Position numbers and translations under genes: made by a program
Shown here: in pieces, positions 21,022-33,214 of the stretch
Numbering within the stretch: position 1 is the stretch's first letter
Layout of the letters: every line of letters starts with the position of its first letter
Assembly: GCA_973895155.1 (NCBI GenBank)
Contig: OZ316896.1
Span: 20,026,001 to 20,090,000, forward strand
Length of the DNA: 64,000 nt
Source of the DNA: Marsupella aquatica
Taxonomy: Eukaryota > Marchantiophyta
Reading direction: 5' to 3'
The notes under the pieces: model-generated
The model's input: the letters and a program-made list of their open reading frames with translations, nothing else
Databases searched by the model: none
Told to the model about the DNA's origin: nothing

Positions 21022-22500
21022 TTAAATCTTGAAGTCCGGAAGAGTTCTCTTGATGAGGAACATGAAAATGAAGGAGGTGAAGATGAACCGGCATCGCTCC
21101 CAGCTCAGTCGGGAAGAAGCAGTACCGTTGGGAACAGTGGTGCCAGTAGGAGTACTGGGGGTGCCATTGGCAGAAGTGCTCGATATATATAGGCATGAGG
21201 CGGAACTTGGGTCAGATGTCGTAGTTTGTGCAAGACCTCCGAAATCACAAGAGCCTGCCGACCAACTTTGTTTCTGGTAGTAGTTGTTGAATGCATAGGA
21301 CGCGTGAGACACAATTGTGTTCGGGAGAAAGCAACTTTGCCCCACCTGAATGAGTGTACAATCAGCATTCCCTATTGGGCCACAAGCCCAATCCAACGCA
21401 CCTTGGAGGGCATTTGTGTCAGCATCGGGTTTAGCCACGCACCAACTCTTGTCTGCAAGTCTTCTCCTTTTTCCACTTTCATCGGCTTGCTTAGCCTGCA
21501 CATGATCCACGAGGAAACGGCGAGAAGAGAATGCCGCTGCCTTGACACTCTTCTTCTCGACCTGTGGAAGATTCATCACTATTTCTTCACTAAATCTGGG
21601 ATCAATGTCAACAGCAACCCCTCCCGAAGTACGTTCGGTTCGGAGTAAATTAGAGGCACTGGTCGGAGACCATTCCATCTCTATCCCAACGACGCTGGGC
21701 TTGTGATGATGCCCCACAGAGGCCATTGCCATGGACACTGCATCAGTGAGGACATCGACCATGCTCGAGTAGTGTCGCCCTGTTTGAGGATCAACCATTT
21801 CCCCAGACGCAGCGAAGTGCTCCGCAGGCAGCTGCTGCTTGTTCAGACCGACCGCGCCGTCATGTTGGAGATCCTGGGGATACAGATTAAGCATAAAGTA
21901 GCTCCCTGAACTCGCCAGAAAGTCCAGAAGAGGACCCACAGCCCTATCCATGTCTCCATTAAATGTAGACGACGAGGGAGGGAAGTAGGTGGACAGAGCT
22001 CGGCCCGATTGCGGAGCGGATACTTTAATCTGCTTCTCTAGACCCACCTCTGAAAGAGCTGCATACAGGTTCCTCATCGCTGGCACCAGGAAGGATACTA
22101 CGGTGGAGTGATCAGCCTGCCTGCTAGTGAGAACTTCACTCCCCACCGCGATAGCGATGATGTTCGTGGCTGGCAAGTATGGAACCACATTCCTTGCAAT
22201 CCAGCTCTGGGCTAAAGCCGGAGAAGCTCCGATGTCCACAATTTCATCGTTTGTTACTCCGACTATGACGTTGATCGGAGCTCCCCTGCTGCCGGTGGCA
22301 ATTGCGCGTAGGATTGCCGAATCTGCATCGTGAAGTCTGATTTTTCCAATTCCACGACTCCTCAGCAACTGAACCAAACCCTCCGCAGATTGAGGTCCCA
22401 CACTCGTTCCGAAGTTTACTCCGACCCCTGCAGCAACCCATTCCAGCTGCACACTAAAACAGAGAGGCAGCAACAGCAGAGCAAAAATACCCAAATGCAT
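21022..22500 (-). CDS. GH17 beta-1,3-glucanase-like protein with X8 (CBM43) domain
   Basis: This single-exon gene encodes 492 aa from ATG 22500; the frame is open to a TTG at 22515 but that is unlikely to start translation. A signal peptide is evident (LGIFALLLLPLCF). The GH17 fold begins at GVNFGTSVG and continues with the family strand motifs KIRLHDAD, AIAVGSEVL and MLNLYPQD. The general acid Glu is kept (Glu122, in VGSEVL instead of VGNEV). The nucleophile Glu aligns with Glu274, but the usual ETGWP context reads EMEWSP. The last part of the barrel, normally carrying a YIFAL-(F/Y)-DE strand, is not recognisable. The X8 domain (about residues 351-437) has the expected six cysteines at 354, 373, 381, 390, 418 and 436. 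A Ser/Thr-rich stretch and a hydrophobic C-terminus (FIFTSFIFMFLI) suggest membrane or GPI attachment at the cell surface, although the last residues are polar. The expected role is callose binding or turnover; catalysis is uncertain. Confidence 0.93.
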   Translation of the reverse strand: MHLGIFALLLLPLCFSVQLEWVAAGVGVNFGTSVGPQSAEGLVQLLRSRGIGKIRLHDADSAILRAIATGSRGAPINVIVGVTNDEIVDIGASPALAQSWIARNVVPYLPATNIIAIAVGSEVLTSRQADHSTVVSFLVPAMRNLYAALSEVGLEKQIKVSAPQSGRALSTYFPPSSSTFNGDMDRAVGPLLDFLASSGSYFMLNLYPQDLQHDGAVGLNKQQLPAEHFAASGEMVDPQTGRHYSSMVDVLTDAVSMAMASVGHHHKPSVVGIEMEWSPTSASNLLRTERTSGGVAVDIDPRFSEEIVMNLPQVEKKSVKAAAFSSRRFLVDHVQAKQADESGKRRRLADKSWCVAKPDADTNALQGALDWACGPIGNADCTLIQVGQSCFLPNTIVSHASYAFNNYYQKQSWSAGSCDFGGLAQTTTSDPSSASCLYISSTSANGTPSTPTGTTVPNGTASSRLSWERCRFIFTSFIFMFLIKRTLPDFKI

Positions 22501-24414
22501 GGTACCGTGCGCCAAAATTCCTCGACCGGACGGAAGAAATCCACAGTATGACTCCCTCCCCTATGCGATCGATTCGGATCTTCCAGAACGGAGGGGGGCT
22601 CAGAAACGAGTAAGTGTTGCCACTGGCTGATCTCCCTCTGAGGAAATAGAAATTTAGCTGGCACTCCACGGCTATTATCCGTTCCGGTCCCACAAAATCC
22701 ACTGCTCTACGCAATGCCGTCCCGAACACTCTATGCCTGGTTGATGTTGCTCGAAACGTCTACCTCCATCGACCGTCTTTCCAGTCTACAAGCAAGCTCC
22801 ACACTCCTCAGCCAAGACTGTTGGGTCTGCGGGATTGAATTTCAGGACAAGGCCCCCTCCCTTTCAGCAAGCAGGCCCACGAACACACATTAGAGACATG
22901 AGCGAATGAGGGGCGAACCCGGGGGAGGACGTGACCGGAGGAGATGCGGGAAAAGGACGATTGTGAATACCACTAACATCACTGATGGCCCCACTGATGA
23001 GCTGCTCTCCTGCTGGTTAGGCGGCTGCTTTGCTGGTTGTCTTCATCCTTACGTGAAATGCTCATTACCATCCCCGCACAAACAACAGACTCACCACAAC
23101 TCCGCACTCTACACGGCATTTCTCCATCGTCCAGTAGTGTAGTGACGGCCAGGTATTGAGGTATGGTCTCGTCCGAGCTACTTCTTGGTAAAAGTACCAT
23201 AGCTCGTCCTAAAACCCCTCGCTCCCAGCATCCTTTTAATGATCAGCTCCCCATTCACCTGCACGACAGAGCTAGCGTGGCCTAAAACCCTAAGCCCACA
23301 GTACCGCACGAGAATTTAGCAGCGTACAGACCTCGTAGATCACGATTCTCTACAACATTTTCTACAACATTTCTCCCTCTCTCCACAACCGTAATACGAC
23401 GTGACAACGTACGAGCAGTCGAGCACCCTCTGAAAAAAACGGGACTTGGGAGAATCGCTGACAGGATCACAGAACCCTCATCTCCATTCAATGTGTCTGG
23501 AGCTTTTGCTTCGTTGACAACCTTTCAGCCACAGTCCATAAAAATCATAAATGGCAAAATCCCCAACGGTCCAGCAGTAGTCCGAGCATTTGACCGTAGT
23601 GGAGCTGTGGAGTATCCTATATCCCCTTTGCCGGCCAATGATCAACTCTTTCAATTTCATTTACTTTCCGCGATTTTCTGACAGATTTATCCTCCCCGTC
23701 CATCCTGCCCCCCTCGAAAATCGACGGCTGTCATCTGCGTTTCTCAGCGAAGGCTCGATTCTGTCCTGTAGACTTCATTTACTACCCTCCGGCAGTCCGG
23801 CTAGCCTTTATGAGTATATCCGGTGGTACTTAATGGCGGGGGCTCCAACGAGGCTGTACTTTACCGAACCTAAATACGGCATGGGAGTAATGTACGGTGT
23901 CGGGTTCGGAAATCAGCCGACTCCGATCGACGGTTCGATGCGCTCGGATTAGCCCCTTCGTTTCGGTCTGGTGAGCCGACCCGCAGCCTCGAATGAGGGA
24001 TCGACCCGCTCTCTCAACAGTCCACGGCCCAGGGCGCCAGTACCGTAGTGCGGCCCGTTGTCGTGCCTCCGACGTTGCCGGGAAGGGCCGTCGGAGGGGA
24101 GGTGTAAGACATGACATGCATGACGTAACCGACGTCGTAAGGTTAGTAAAGAGAGTACGCCGTCGTCATTCTCGTCCCTCCGCGTGGAGAACGGCCACCT
24201 GACCCAAACGCGTCGCTGCTGCTGCGACTGGATGACAACGTTCACCACGACCCAGTTTCTACCATGACCACGATGTAAGTTGTATACCTACAAGGTAACT
24301 ACAGTCCACCTCGTAAAAGCGAATAACGTGGATCCTTTATGCTATCAGCTTCTTCCCTAAAATATCTTTGACATTTTCTTGTACACTGCTACTGTAGACT
24401 CTTCGTATAGTTTC

Positions 24415-24550
24415 AGTCCCCTCCCCCCCTTTATTGGGTTTTTTGCTTTTGGGATTCTGTCTCCCAGTTTGGCGTTCCCAGTTTGGCGTTTTTGCTCTTT
24501 GGCTTTGGCACTGAGATATATGTATCTTAGTAAGGAGGCACTACAGATAG
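24415..24550 (+). repeat. Dispersed repeat copy A (TTTATTGGGTT family)
   Basis: This stretch has CCCTTTATTGGGTTTTTTGC, a TTTGG-rich middle and GGCACTGAGATATA. A related copy with CCCCTTTATTGGGTTC and AGCACTGTGATATA lies at 36185-36310. The pair indicates an interspersed element family of unknown class. Confidence 0.55.
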
Positions 24551-25495
24551 CACTATTTGCATGAGTGGTGTAACTTTGCAAAAAAGTTCTCAAAAAGCGT
24601 TTTGGTCTGATTTTGGGTGCGAAAAACTTTTGCAGAATTTTCTGGATGTGAGTGTTTTTAGTGCTGCTTTTAATTGTTGATAGAATAAAGTGGCATCAAT
24701 TATGACTGGTTCATGTGCTTTATGGATAGGATACTTTTTGTCGGAAATATTGCATTAAAAGACTCGCAACCTTAAGACGAGGTCTAGTGCACTGATTAGT
24801 GTAGCTTTTGTAGTGCATAAGATTTTGGGAAAAGTAGAAAGCTTTTGGGAAAATATTGTAAAATCCACCGTGAATTGTTTTAACTTCTTGTTTTGGCACT
24901 TGTGACAGGTAGAGCTAAAGAAGTTTCAAAGGAAGCATCACAAAGCTGCCTAGAATTTAGTAGAATATATATATGCTGAGATTTAATACATTGACATTCT
25001 TCTTATTATTATTATATCTAAATACGAACCTCCTTACTTTTAATTTATTAAATTCTTATTTGACTATTACTATCAGTTAAGTTATAGTATTATTACTATC
25101 AGTTAAGTTATAGTTACTTATGTTTTCTACCCTAACTGCAGCACCATTTTGAGTACTTCTACATTGGGTTCACTTGTGTTTTTGCCTTTTGTTTTGAGCT
25201 TGTTCCAGCTCTGGTTCTAGCCCACTTCTCAGTCCACTAGTTTAGGGTGAGAGAGCATGTTGAGGTTAATAACTTGCAGACAATGACAAGCGCCCCATGA
25301 TGAAAACCTCACAAAATGTTGACTCTTGGATCATTCAATATACCCAGAGTTACTTTGATTAACCAAGAGTGAAAAAAAGATAACATGATAATGAAACTAA
25401 AAGAAGTGTACAAGCGTGTAACTCCAAAAACATTAATGGGGCAAAATAGTTAAATAGCAAAAATCACACTACCAAAGATAACGAAACATCCCTAA

Positions 25496-25768
25496 GAGAT
25501 CCATAATTATAGGTCGTTAGAGATTTCTGTAAAAAAAATTTAAAAATTAATAAAAATATACCACAGTACCAAAATAGCAGAAAAGAGATCCATAATTACC
25601 GGTCCAGTTAGAAATTTCTGTAAATCTGAAAATTCTTTTAATGAAAATATACCACAATACCAAAATAGCAGAAAAGAGCTCCATAATTACAGGTCCAGCT
25701 AAAAATTTCTGTAAATCTGAAAATTCTTTTAATGAAAATATATCACGGTACCAAAATAGCGGAAAGGA
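25496..25768. repeat. Three tandem copies of a 91-bp AT-rich unit
   Basis: Units start at 25496, 25588 and 25678. Each holds AG(A/C)TCCATAATTA, GGTC, AAATTTCTGTAAA, AATGAAAATAT (AATAAAAATAT in the first) and TACCAAAATAGC. The second and third are closer to each other than to the first. Confidence 0.88.
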
Positions 25769-27090
25769 CTAAAGGATAAAGAGCAACAAGATAAAGATAA
25801 CAAAGACAGGAGACCCAATTATGAGGAAACAAACAAGAGGGAAAAACGAGGAAGACAGAGCCAAACAAAACGAGAGTCCCGCCGCCAAAGACAAATGACC
25901 CAAAGCCCTACTCAAAGGTTTACTCTACTAACTCGAGCTTTTCATCCACACTTCCGTTGCTAATTTATTTTAATAATAGCTCGTCCGCCTCCATTGACAG
26001 AATTGGGTTGGGCCGCGATTCCGTCAGTCCAAGGTGCTCGTTCGCCACTGAGCTCGTCGCCATGGACCATGGACCATGGACCACCACCCTCTGTGGGCAG
26101 AAAACGGCCACTTCCCAGGACCTCTGCCCCATGCAGTGTCGACGTTGGATCCGAGCTACTGATGAGTGAGTTATGTATCGGATAACTTGCTCTCAATCGA
26201 GCTGTCGACGGCGGATCGGGTCACCCAAATTCTGGACTTGACAGGATCGATGCGGGGATTGATGAAACGGGATCAAGTTCTGGCTCTGGTCAGGCGTGAT
26301 GTATATATCAGCGTCGATCGAACTGCATGAAGATCTGGTCTCTGGTCTTCGTCTCGCCAGGTCCGTTGCATCGGAAGGGATGAAGTAATTTCTAGAGCTG
26401 GCTGGAGAATTTTGTACCCCTAGCTCTGGTCTGACAATTGGGTGACAATCGTACTCGATGTGAATCCATTACAGTTGGCCGTGGGGGTCACCTAATGCCC
26501 TGAACACTTATTGCATTCATTCGTGATCTTTCCTGGGCGAACTTGTCATCGAATGACCTCACTGATTCGGTGATTTATTAATAATTTTTCCTCGACAAAC
26601 CTGCATGGCATTCTGAACAAACCGGAGTCCAGCCTCCCTTTTCTAGTAATGAATCTAACGTGTCCCCTGAGTACCCCTGAACGAAGTACTGTCTGCTGTT
26701 TCTCTTCATGCAATTGAGTGAAATGCGTCCAGGCAAAGCGATTCCTCCGAAAGGACATGCTCTGCAACAGGCCGAGCTTTCCAGAAATGGACGGGCATCA
26801 ATGGAATGAATTCTCCCCTCAGCAATTCTGTTCATTCAATTGACTGGATTGATTCGAGGCAAAGTGGCCCTCAGAAAGGCATCATCAAAGGAGTGAATAT
26901 ATTTCTGAGACAAAATGTTATGCTCTACAGGAATGAAATCTTCCCCCGTTTATGCAAATGTATGGTATGATTCAATGTAGAGTGTAGCCTGAGAAATGTC
27001 ACGCAACACTAAATTTCACTAAAGATTTCACTAGATTTCACTAAATTTCGCTAAATTTCGCTAAATTTCGCTAAATTTCACTAAAGATTT

Positions 27091-27169
27091 CACTATTCCC
27101 TCCTACATTTGAGTGAAATTTAGTGAAATCCTCAATACAGATTTCACTAAAATGTAGGAGGGAATAGTG
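27091..27169. repeat. Perfect 20-bp inverted repeat with TTTCACTAAA flanks
   Basis: CACTATTCCCTCCTACATTT at 27091-27110 is exactly complementary to 27150-27169. The loop is 39 bp and itself contains GTGAAATTTAGTGAAAT, the complement of the TTTCACTAAATTTC-type repeats at 27010-27090. The whole of 27005-27169 can fold on itself and may be a small MITE. Confidence 0.85.
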
Positions 27170-27953
27170 CAGAGGAAAATGCGAGACTGGTTTTGTGACC
27201 TCCCAGCACCGGAATGAGATTTGCCTTTAGCCTCGCCCAAGTGTCCACGGATAGGAGACCAAAGAGCGTTTCACCTTCACCTTTATGCAGAACTGCAGAA
27301 AAATCCCCCCTAATGCCCAATTTTCGAGAAAACTCTGATGGAGTTAATTTTCCTCCAAAATTGCATGAAATTTTGAAACGCCAGCATGTCTGGTGTTGGA
27401 CTCCTATAACTCCATTTTTTTCAAAATAGTCACTTGCCTTTGAAAATAGTTGCGCTGTTTATTCTTTCCTGAGTGTCCCTTTTGAGTTGTGGGAAATTTG
27501 TACTCTAAAATACACCAACAATTGCAAACTCTACATCATGGCCCTCCAAAATTGCAAAGGGGGTAAGATGTAGTAACCCTGAAGATTTATGACCTACAGA
27601 CTAGTCGAATTTCCTCCCCAAAAAACCAAACGTATCCATAAATAAAAAAAACTAATCAACTCTCAAATGGCACAATTGCGTCTTTATTGTTGCAACTACA
27701 AAGTAGAGTCACAGAAAAGGTAACACCTCGCAATTGGAAATCTGTATGGTAAACAAATAACAACATAGTGTTCGTTCTAATATGATCTGAGGTCTTTGAT
27801 AGCTTGAAAGAAAGGCTCTACATCATCATAGAAATTTTTATTGATTCACGTTATTTCTTCAGGAATACAGAAAGATCTAAGCCCAGATATTTAAGAGTTG
27901 ACTAGTAGCACGCCGATTTGGATACCAAGAAAGCCACAAGATTTCGATAACAT

Positions 27954-28052
27954 CAAACTTGACTGAAGTATGACCTTATAGATTGTCAAACTTGACTAAA
28001 GTATGACCTTATAGATTGTCAAACTTGACTAAAGTATGACCTTGTAGATTGT
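27954..28052. repeat. Three tandem copies of a 33-bp unit
   Basis: Units at 27954, 27987 and 28020 read CAAACTTGACTAAAGTATGA followed by CCTTATAGATTGT, each copy differing by at most one or two bases. The 33-bp unit is a multiple of three but no long frame uses it. Confidence 0.92.
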
Positions 28053-29682
28053 AATAAGTTTGGTTACTAAATTGTTACCTCTCAACTATTCCGAACGTGA
28101 TCCTGTTGGCCCCAAGGTCATGACATTCCCATGGCAATCCTCAATGGGAAGTCTATCTGTGTGGTCATATACACGCTTCATCACCCTTCAGATCAAGTGA
28201 TAAAACTACCTCACGCTCATGGATGAGATTGTACTGGAATGAGTTTATTGAATTCATCACCTTCGCTAGATTTGATTTCCAATGGATTTTTGGATCTCTG
28301 GTTCAATACCTACCAAGAGTTTTCTCAACAACAACCAAACCGAATGCAGCTAACAGTCCAGATGTAAATACCAGTGCACCTCAAGACCTACAGTACCTTG
28401 ACCTTTATCACTTAGTTTCCAAGTTCATCCCGTTGTCTGGGTCCAAATGGATCCAATGGAACTTTTCAAAACGAGACGTACTCTTGATTAGGAAGAAACA
28501 ATCCAAGGGAAAAAGAAAGAGAAAAAAAAGGCAACCGGTCCAAATTCCAAAACCATCTTGGTTTTCTAACCTGCTTTGCACCTGGTGTACCTCTAACCCA
28601 CAATAATAACCTCTCTCGAACTCCTATCCATTCGTGATGTACTTCCGGTAGTAGGTACTCATCAAAACTGATATTTGCTGGACTCGGGTCCTAAACACCT
28701 TCAAATATCTAGTAATAAAGAACAACGATCTGGATAAGGATACGGATAATCGGATTTGTGAAAGAAGTTACATCAAAGACGCCTACATCCGAACAACAAT
28801 AAGAAAGTTCAAGCTTAAGTTGAACAGGAAGGAAAACAAGAGCCTCAAAACGACACACAATTCATGAAACGTACTTGTTGAAGTGCAGGTAACATCATTT
28901 GAAGTCCAAATGACCACTTCATTGATGAAATGGTGGACAGAATTGTGTTGATAAGACGACGTCAATTCGGAAAGAGGTACTTCACATAGATAGGTCCCTT
29001 TCACAACTGGTCTCCTTTACACTTGGCAATTTAGATCGAAGAATGCTCTTAGAACTGCCTGTTCACTGTATCTCTAAATCCAAGTTTGGCCCAAGGAAAT
29101 TGCATGTAGCTTGAGGCAAGTTTATTTATGCCAGATTATATCTACATTCGCTGAGCCCCAGCTGGGTTCTACTGCAAAATTTTAATGAAACAACCTGCTA
29201 CATTCTGTCCTATAAAATGGTCAAGTTATTACTTCTGTACATGGACCACATCTGGCTGTCGGTCCGAAGACCAATCAAAGATTATACTTGCAACTTCAGA
29301 CAATCCAGACCTGTCAAATCCTCTTTGACGGCTCATAGGCTCGGTTCAGCCTCACCATCACATGTTTATCCTCACTTGACTTTACCCTATGAAGATCAGT
29401 GGGTTTCTCTGTCATATCTATGCCTAATCTTTCAGCAGTTACGCGTACCGACGCAATCACCATCTTGGAAACAGAACCCAAGTTTCCCCTTTGCTGGGTT
29501 AGCAACACCGTTTTAAGACGTGCACACATAAACACGTTTTGAATTTGACATGGGAACAAGGCATCTGGATTTGGTGCCCTGGGCTGAATCTCACCACCTC
29601 TTGGGCCATCGTCTGCGCTGAAGGTGTCGGTCGCTCATCGTAAGCCACAAACAGCTTTTCCACTTTTACTGTTTGGTCACCC

Positions 29683-32315
29683 TCATCTATACCTCATCAT
29701 CTCACTGGTGACATTCTGTTGAATGCTTCGTCCAGTGGCAGCATTCAACATTCCAAGCGGTTCTCGCAATGTTGAAATCACTTCTTTTGTCTTCCCAAAA
29801 TAGACCTGCAAGGCACAGAAGGTTATCAAGAAGAATGACAAATCTCCGGAACACAAACAGAGAGAAGGGACAGCTCAAAGAAAAGCATGAGTAGGACTAG
29901 ACAGAAAGACATTCAGGAGAGGAGTACAACAGAAGCGCCCATTCTAGTTTAAGAGCACAAGGGCCTCACCTGATCTAGCCCATTGCGCAGTTTATTCTCC
30001 ATCTCCTCAATCATCCGTCCCATATTTGGCATATGTCCGTCCGTAACTTCAAGGTCAGACTCCATCTGTAGAAACAACAATCAAGATTGAATTCTCCCAC
30101 AGAACTCGATCACGACTCTCAAAAAGCAATGTAACTGTAATAAAATCAGAATGGAATTTGACGGCGATACATGTATTGTTCTTACTGAGAGGTCCTAAAC
30201 CACATGGTACGTTCAAATAAGGAAAACCTTCACTCTCATTCTATTGGGACTGTGCTAAGTATTTCTAACAAAATCAGGGAAGCAACGACGGCGAGTTGTG
30301 TCTAGTTAAGATGAATGATTACCCAGAGATTGCACGGTAACAACTCTGTGCACAACTAACATTCTCCTGGGATCTCATGGAGCACTCATGGAGAAACAAA
30401 CCTGACGAGTGATCGAACCAGACAAACTGAATGTCCCAGACGCTCGGTTCTCACTAGTCAGACCCAGCATCACAGTGCTCGTCAAACAGTAATGAGCTTG
30501 TCCTTCTTCTTCTCCTCCGACCTGAAAGAAACCGAAGGAGAATAAAACATTAGCAAAAATTGTTTGTTACAGCAGGTTGGACAGAATAAACGTAAAAACT
30601 TATTCTGCATGAAAATCGAAATGCAGCCCTCGAATAGTTTGTTGAGCCTTGACGCAAATCATACGTTCCGGAAAGGGAGTATTGAATAAAAAAGGACCTC
30701 AATAACATGAATTGCCTCCCAGATTCCGTGTTGCAAAAGACCTCTACGGCCATCCCCTGTCTGCGATCCATCTTCATTACACCAAAGGTAACATTTTCAT
30801 TATCTCATATGGTGATCAATCTGAAGAAACGGCAGGCTTCATTCCATATAAGTAGGACCAAAAAGAACGTTGTCATCATTGCAAGAGGCACGTCTATTCT
30901 GTGTACATAGATATACCTTTTTGGACGAGGAAACACGCAAAAATGCCATTTCCATCTTCTGGTTCCCACATGTACACCGATGAAATTCCACCTTCATAGT
31001 ATCTGCAGGAACATTTATGTTGTAAGTTTCAATTGAAACCATCTGCACAGATGCTTTTTGTCAATCTTATCTACAAGTTGTTTAGATAATGACGATATAA
31101 ATGCATAGTTGCAAGCAAGAAGAGCAGTAAGGGAAGGACCTCACTGGTCACGATAAATAGCGAAAACATCATTAGCTTCAATCTCCATCTTCCGCAGCTC
31201 CTTGGAAGGTTGTACCCCATCTTCTAAGGATGGATAGTAATTGTTTGACCACGGAGATCTGTATCATAACATCAACCCGTGCTGGGTGAGAACCATAATA
31301 CTGCAATTTCGACCAAGTCACAAACCAACTCTGATGTAGAGTGCAGAATATACCTGTGCGCATCACCATCGCGATTATAATCACAGAGTAGGAACTTCTT
31401 TTGGCACTCCTCATCCCAAGCTACCTGACCAACCGAAGTCAGGAGAAATCAGCAGCTATGTCGAAATACTATCCACCACTTCCAGCAACGAACAGATTGA
31501 AAACTAGCAATCAGAGTAGCACAGCTATGGTGCACAAACACCCTAGCTAGCTAAATTTAGAGAAACACAATCATCAGCTGGCTGCAACCTTGAACCGAGC
31601 CAAGGCCCTTATACCCATTTCCATACACAAGGGAAATAAAATGTAACAAGTGACATCTCTCTGGAAACCTCCGGTGCTCCAAGTTTCGTCCATTGACATA
31701 AGTTGATATAAGGGCTCGCACACTTATCTATGACAATCCAATAACTCGGGAGAGAGCCCCTTTCGAAAATTCGATGTAAGAACGACTGAAAGACTGCAAC
31801 CCAACTCAATTTCGTACAAACAAAACTACGTTGTTTATTCACGTTTCATGATTTGACAATTGACACAACCCTCAGGGAATCCATGGTGCTCCAAGATTGG
31901 CAATTCTTTCCCAAGTTTCTTTCATTGACATAACGAAAAAAGGGCCCGCGCACTCATCTATGGCCATACCTCGGGAAATAGCACACTTCATTCTTTCAAT
32001 GTAAGAACAACAAAGAGACTGAAACCCAACCACCACAACTTGAAATAAAATTTCATACAATCAAAATCATGTTGTTTGTTGATGGTCGACAAAGATTCCG
32101 CATTCTGGCCATAAGGCCGGTTTTCGTGAAACATTGCCATTGCTTAACTTCAAAAGAAAAATGGACACGAAGAGGAGAAGTCGAACCTGCAATGACTGAT
32201 CAACTCTCGAGAGAAGCTCCTGAGAGTTGGCGGGGAGCAGAGCGACCAAGTTTGACAAAGCCTTATCGGATTTCGACGGCGGCATGCGCCGCATTAAATC
32301 CATAGCTGCTTCCAT
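29683..32315 (-). CDS. CPB: F-actin-capping protein subunit beta
   Basis: CPB pairs with the alpha subunit to cap actin barbed ends in the cytoplasm, limiting filament growth and annealing. Eight exons are read on the minus strand: 32315-32187, 31424-31354, 31258-31145, 31002-30917, 30771-30698, 30521-30402, 30065-29970 and 29805-29683. They sum to 813 nt, or 270 aa, close to the plant family length. Motifs follow the plant family order: start [13 protein letters not shown], then [104 protein letters not shown], and [16 protein letters not shown]. The C-terminal tentacle ends SEMMRYR. All junctions are GT-AG and keep phase. The donor of intron 5 is GTCCTT, a weak match. Intron 1 (31425-32186) contains a diverged duplication. 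No alpha subunit gene is seen nearby. Confidence 0.97.
31663..32083. repeat. Diverged tandem duplication inside CPB intron 1
   Basis: Copies at about 31663-31842 and 31880-32083 share GGTGCTCCAAG, CATTGACATAA, AGGGC-CGC-CACT-ATCTATG, TCGATGTAAGAAC or TCAATGTAAGAAC, GACTG-AACCCAA and GTTGTTT. Unit length is about 200 bp and divergence is substantial. It accounts for more than half of the intron. Confidence 0.75.
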
Positions 32316-33214
32316 GATTCAACCGCCGCCACACACTCTCTCAAGTTCCAATCCCTCGCCCAGAATATATATCAATGAACCACGATCTGCTTCCCGCTCG
32401 AGAACACAGCTCTTCTTGTGGTACTCAGGAGGATCCCGATCAGGCTCCCCCTGTTGACTGATTCCGAGGTCACACCCCTGCCGAGAACAGACCACAATGC
32501 ACGCCACGAGTCAGCAATCCAACGCATGGGACCACGTAGAGCTGGCGTAAAGGGTCATCATCCCATCAAAGGCTCACAAGCTCAGCTCAGCCAGGTACTG
32601 CGAAATTCTCCTCCCTTCCAAGATTCAGCGGCAACAGTACCCATCCAATTTCCACTACTGTACACCCTCTGCCACTGAGGGTGATGGCCGGCCAAACAGC
32701 ATCTCCCCGGGCCGGACATTCACCTTCTTTCTTTCTTTCTCACAACCTTCCAACGGTACAAATCCTTCTCCCTGACTCTAAGCTTCAGTGTACAGGATGC
32801 CGGACACTTTCTAGGCCGCTACAGTACTTCGCCTGTAATCCGGATTACAATCTTCTAATTATCTGGTCAAGATTACCGATGCTCGCAATCGCTCACTACT
32901 CATTAGTCACAACAACAGTCAGCCGAAAATCCGCCGCCTCCTCGGGCCAACTTGTCCATCCACGTTCCATGAATGGGAAGGGACTCAAATTACTCTCTTT
33001 CTCTCGCTCTCTGTCTTTCTCTGTCTCTGAGCTCCTACGCTAGTAATAATCACAATACCTTCAAATCAGAATCGTAATCACTCAAAAAGCAAACACACAT
33101 GAATCGCAATCAATCAAAATTCTCATCTTCTTTGATCTCATCTCAACTCCCGCCTATCCGACTCTTCTACAAACTCCATCGACGAAGATTGCTCAAAACA
33201 AAACAAAATCTGTC
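32316..33214. other. CPB upstream region
   Basis: These 900 bp separate the CPB start from the small plus-strand ORF at 33215. A TATATAT stretch lies at 32365-32371, about 50 bp from the CPB ATG on the + strand scale, but a functional TATA box cannot be claimed. Pyrimidine-rich CT runs (32995-33030) are present. No gene is recognised. Confidence 0.35.

Larger units (their letters stand above)
22501..29682. other. Long intergenic region, AT-rich from 24.3 kb
   Basis: The part 22.5-24.3 kb is CpG-containing and mixed in composition; it probably includes the upstream region of the GH17 gene. Its frames on both strands (for example 23590-23952 plus) resemble no known protein. From 24.3 to 29.6 kb the DNA is AT-rich, with the repeats listed separately. 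A 127-residue frame at 28223-28606 with a lysine/arginine run is open but unrecognised. No gene is supported. Confidence 0.5.

Noticed and set aside
23590-24250. Overlapping frames on both strands in the CpG-containing DNA upstream of the GH17 gene
   Set aside because: Frames overlap on both strands, as expected for GC-richer DNA with few stops. No motif is recognised.
28223-28606. 127-codon plus-strand frame with a Lys/Arg-rich run
   Set aside because: The basic run comes from an A/G-rich simple stretch and the remainder has no recognisable domain. It is possibly coding but not supportable.
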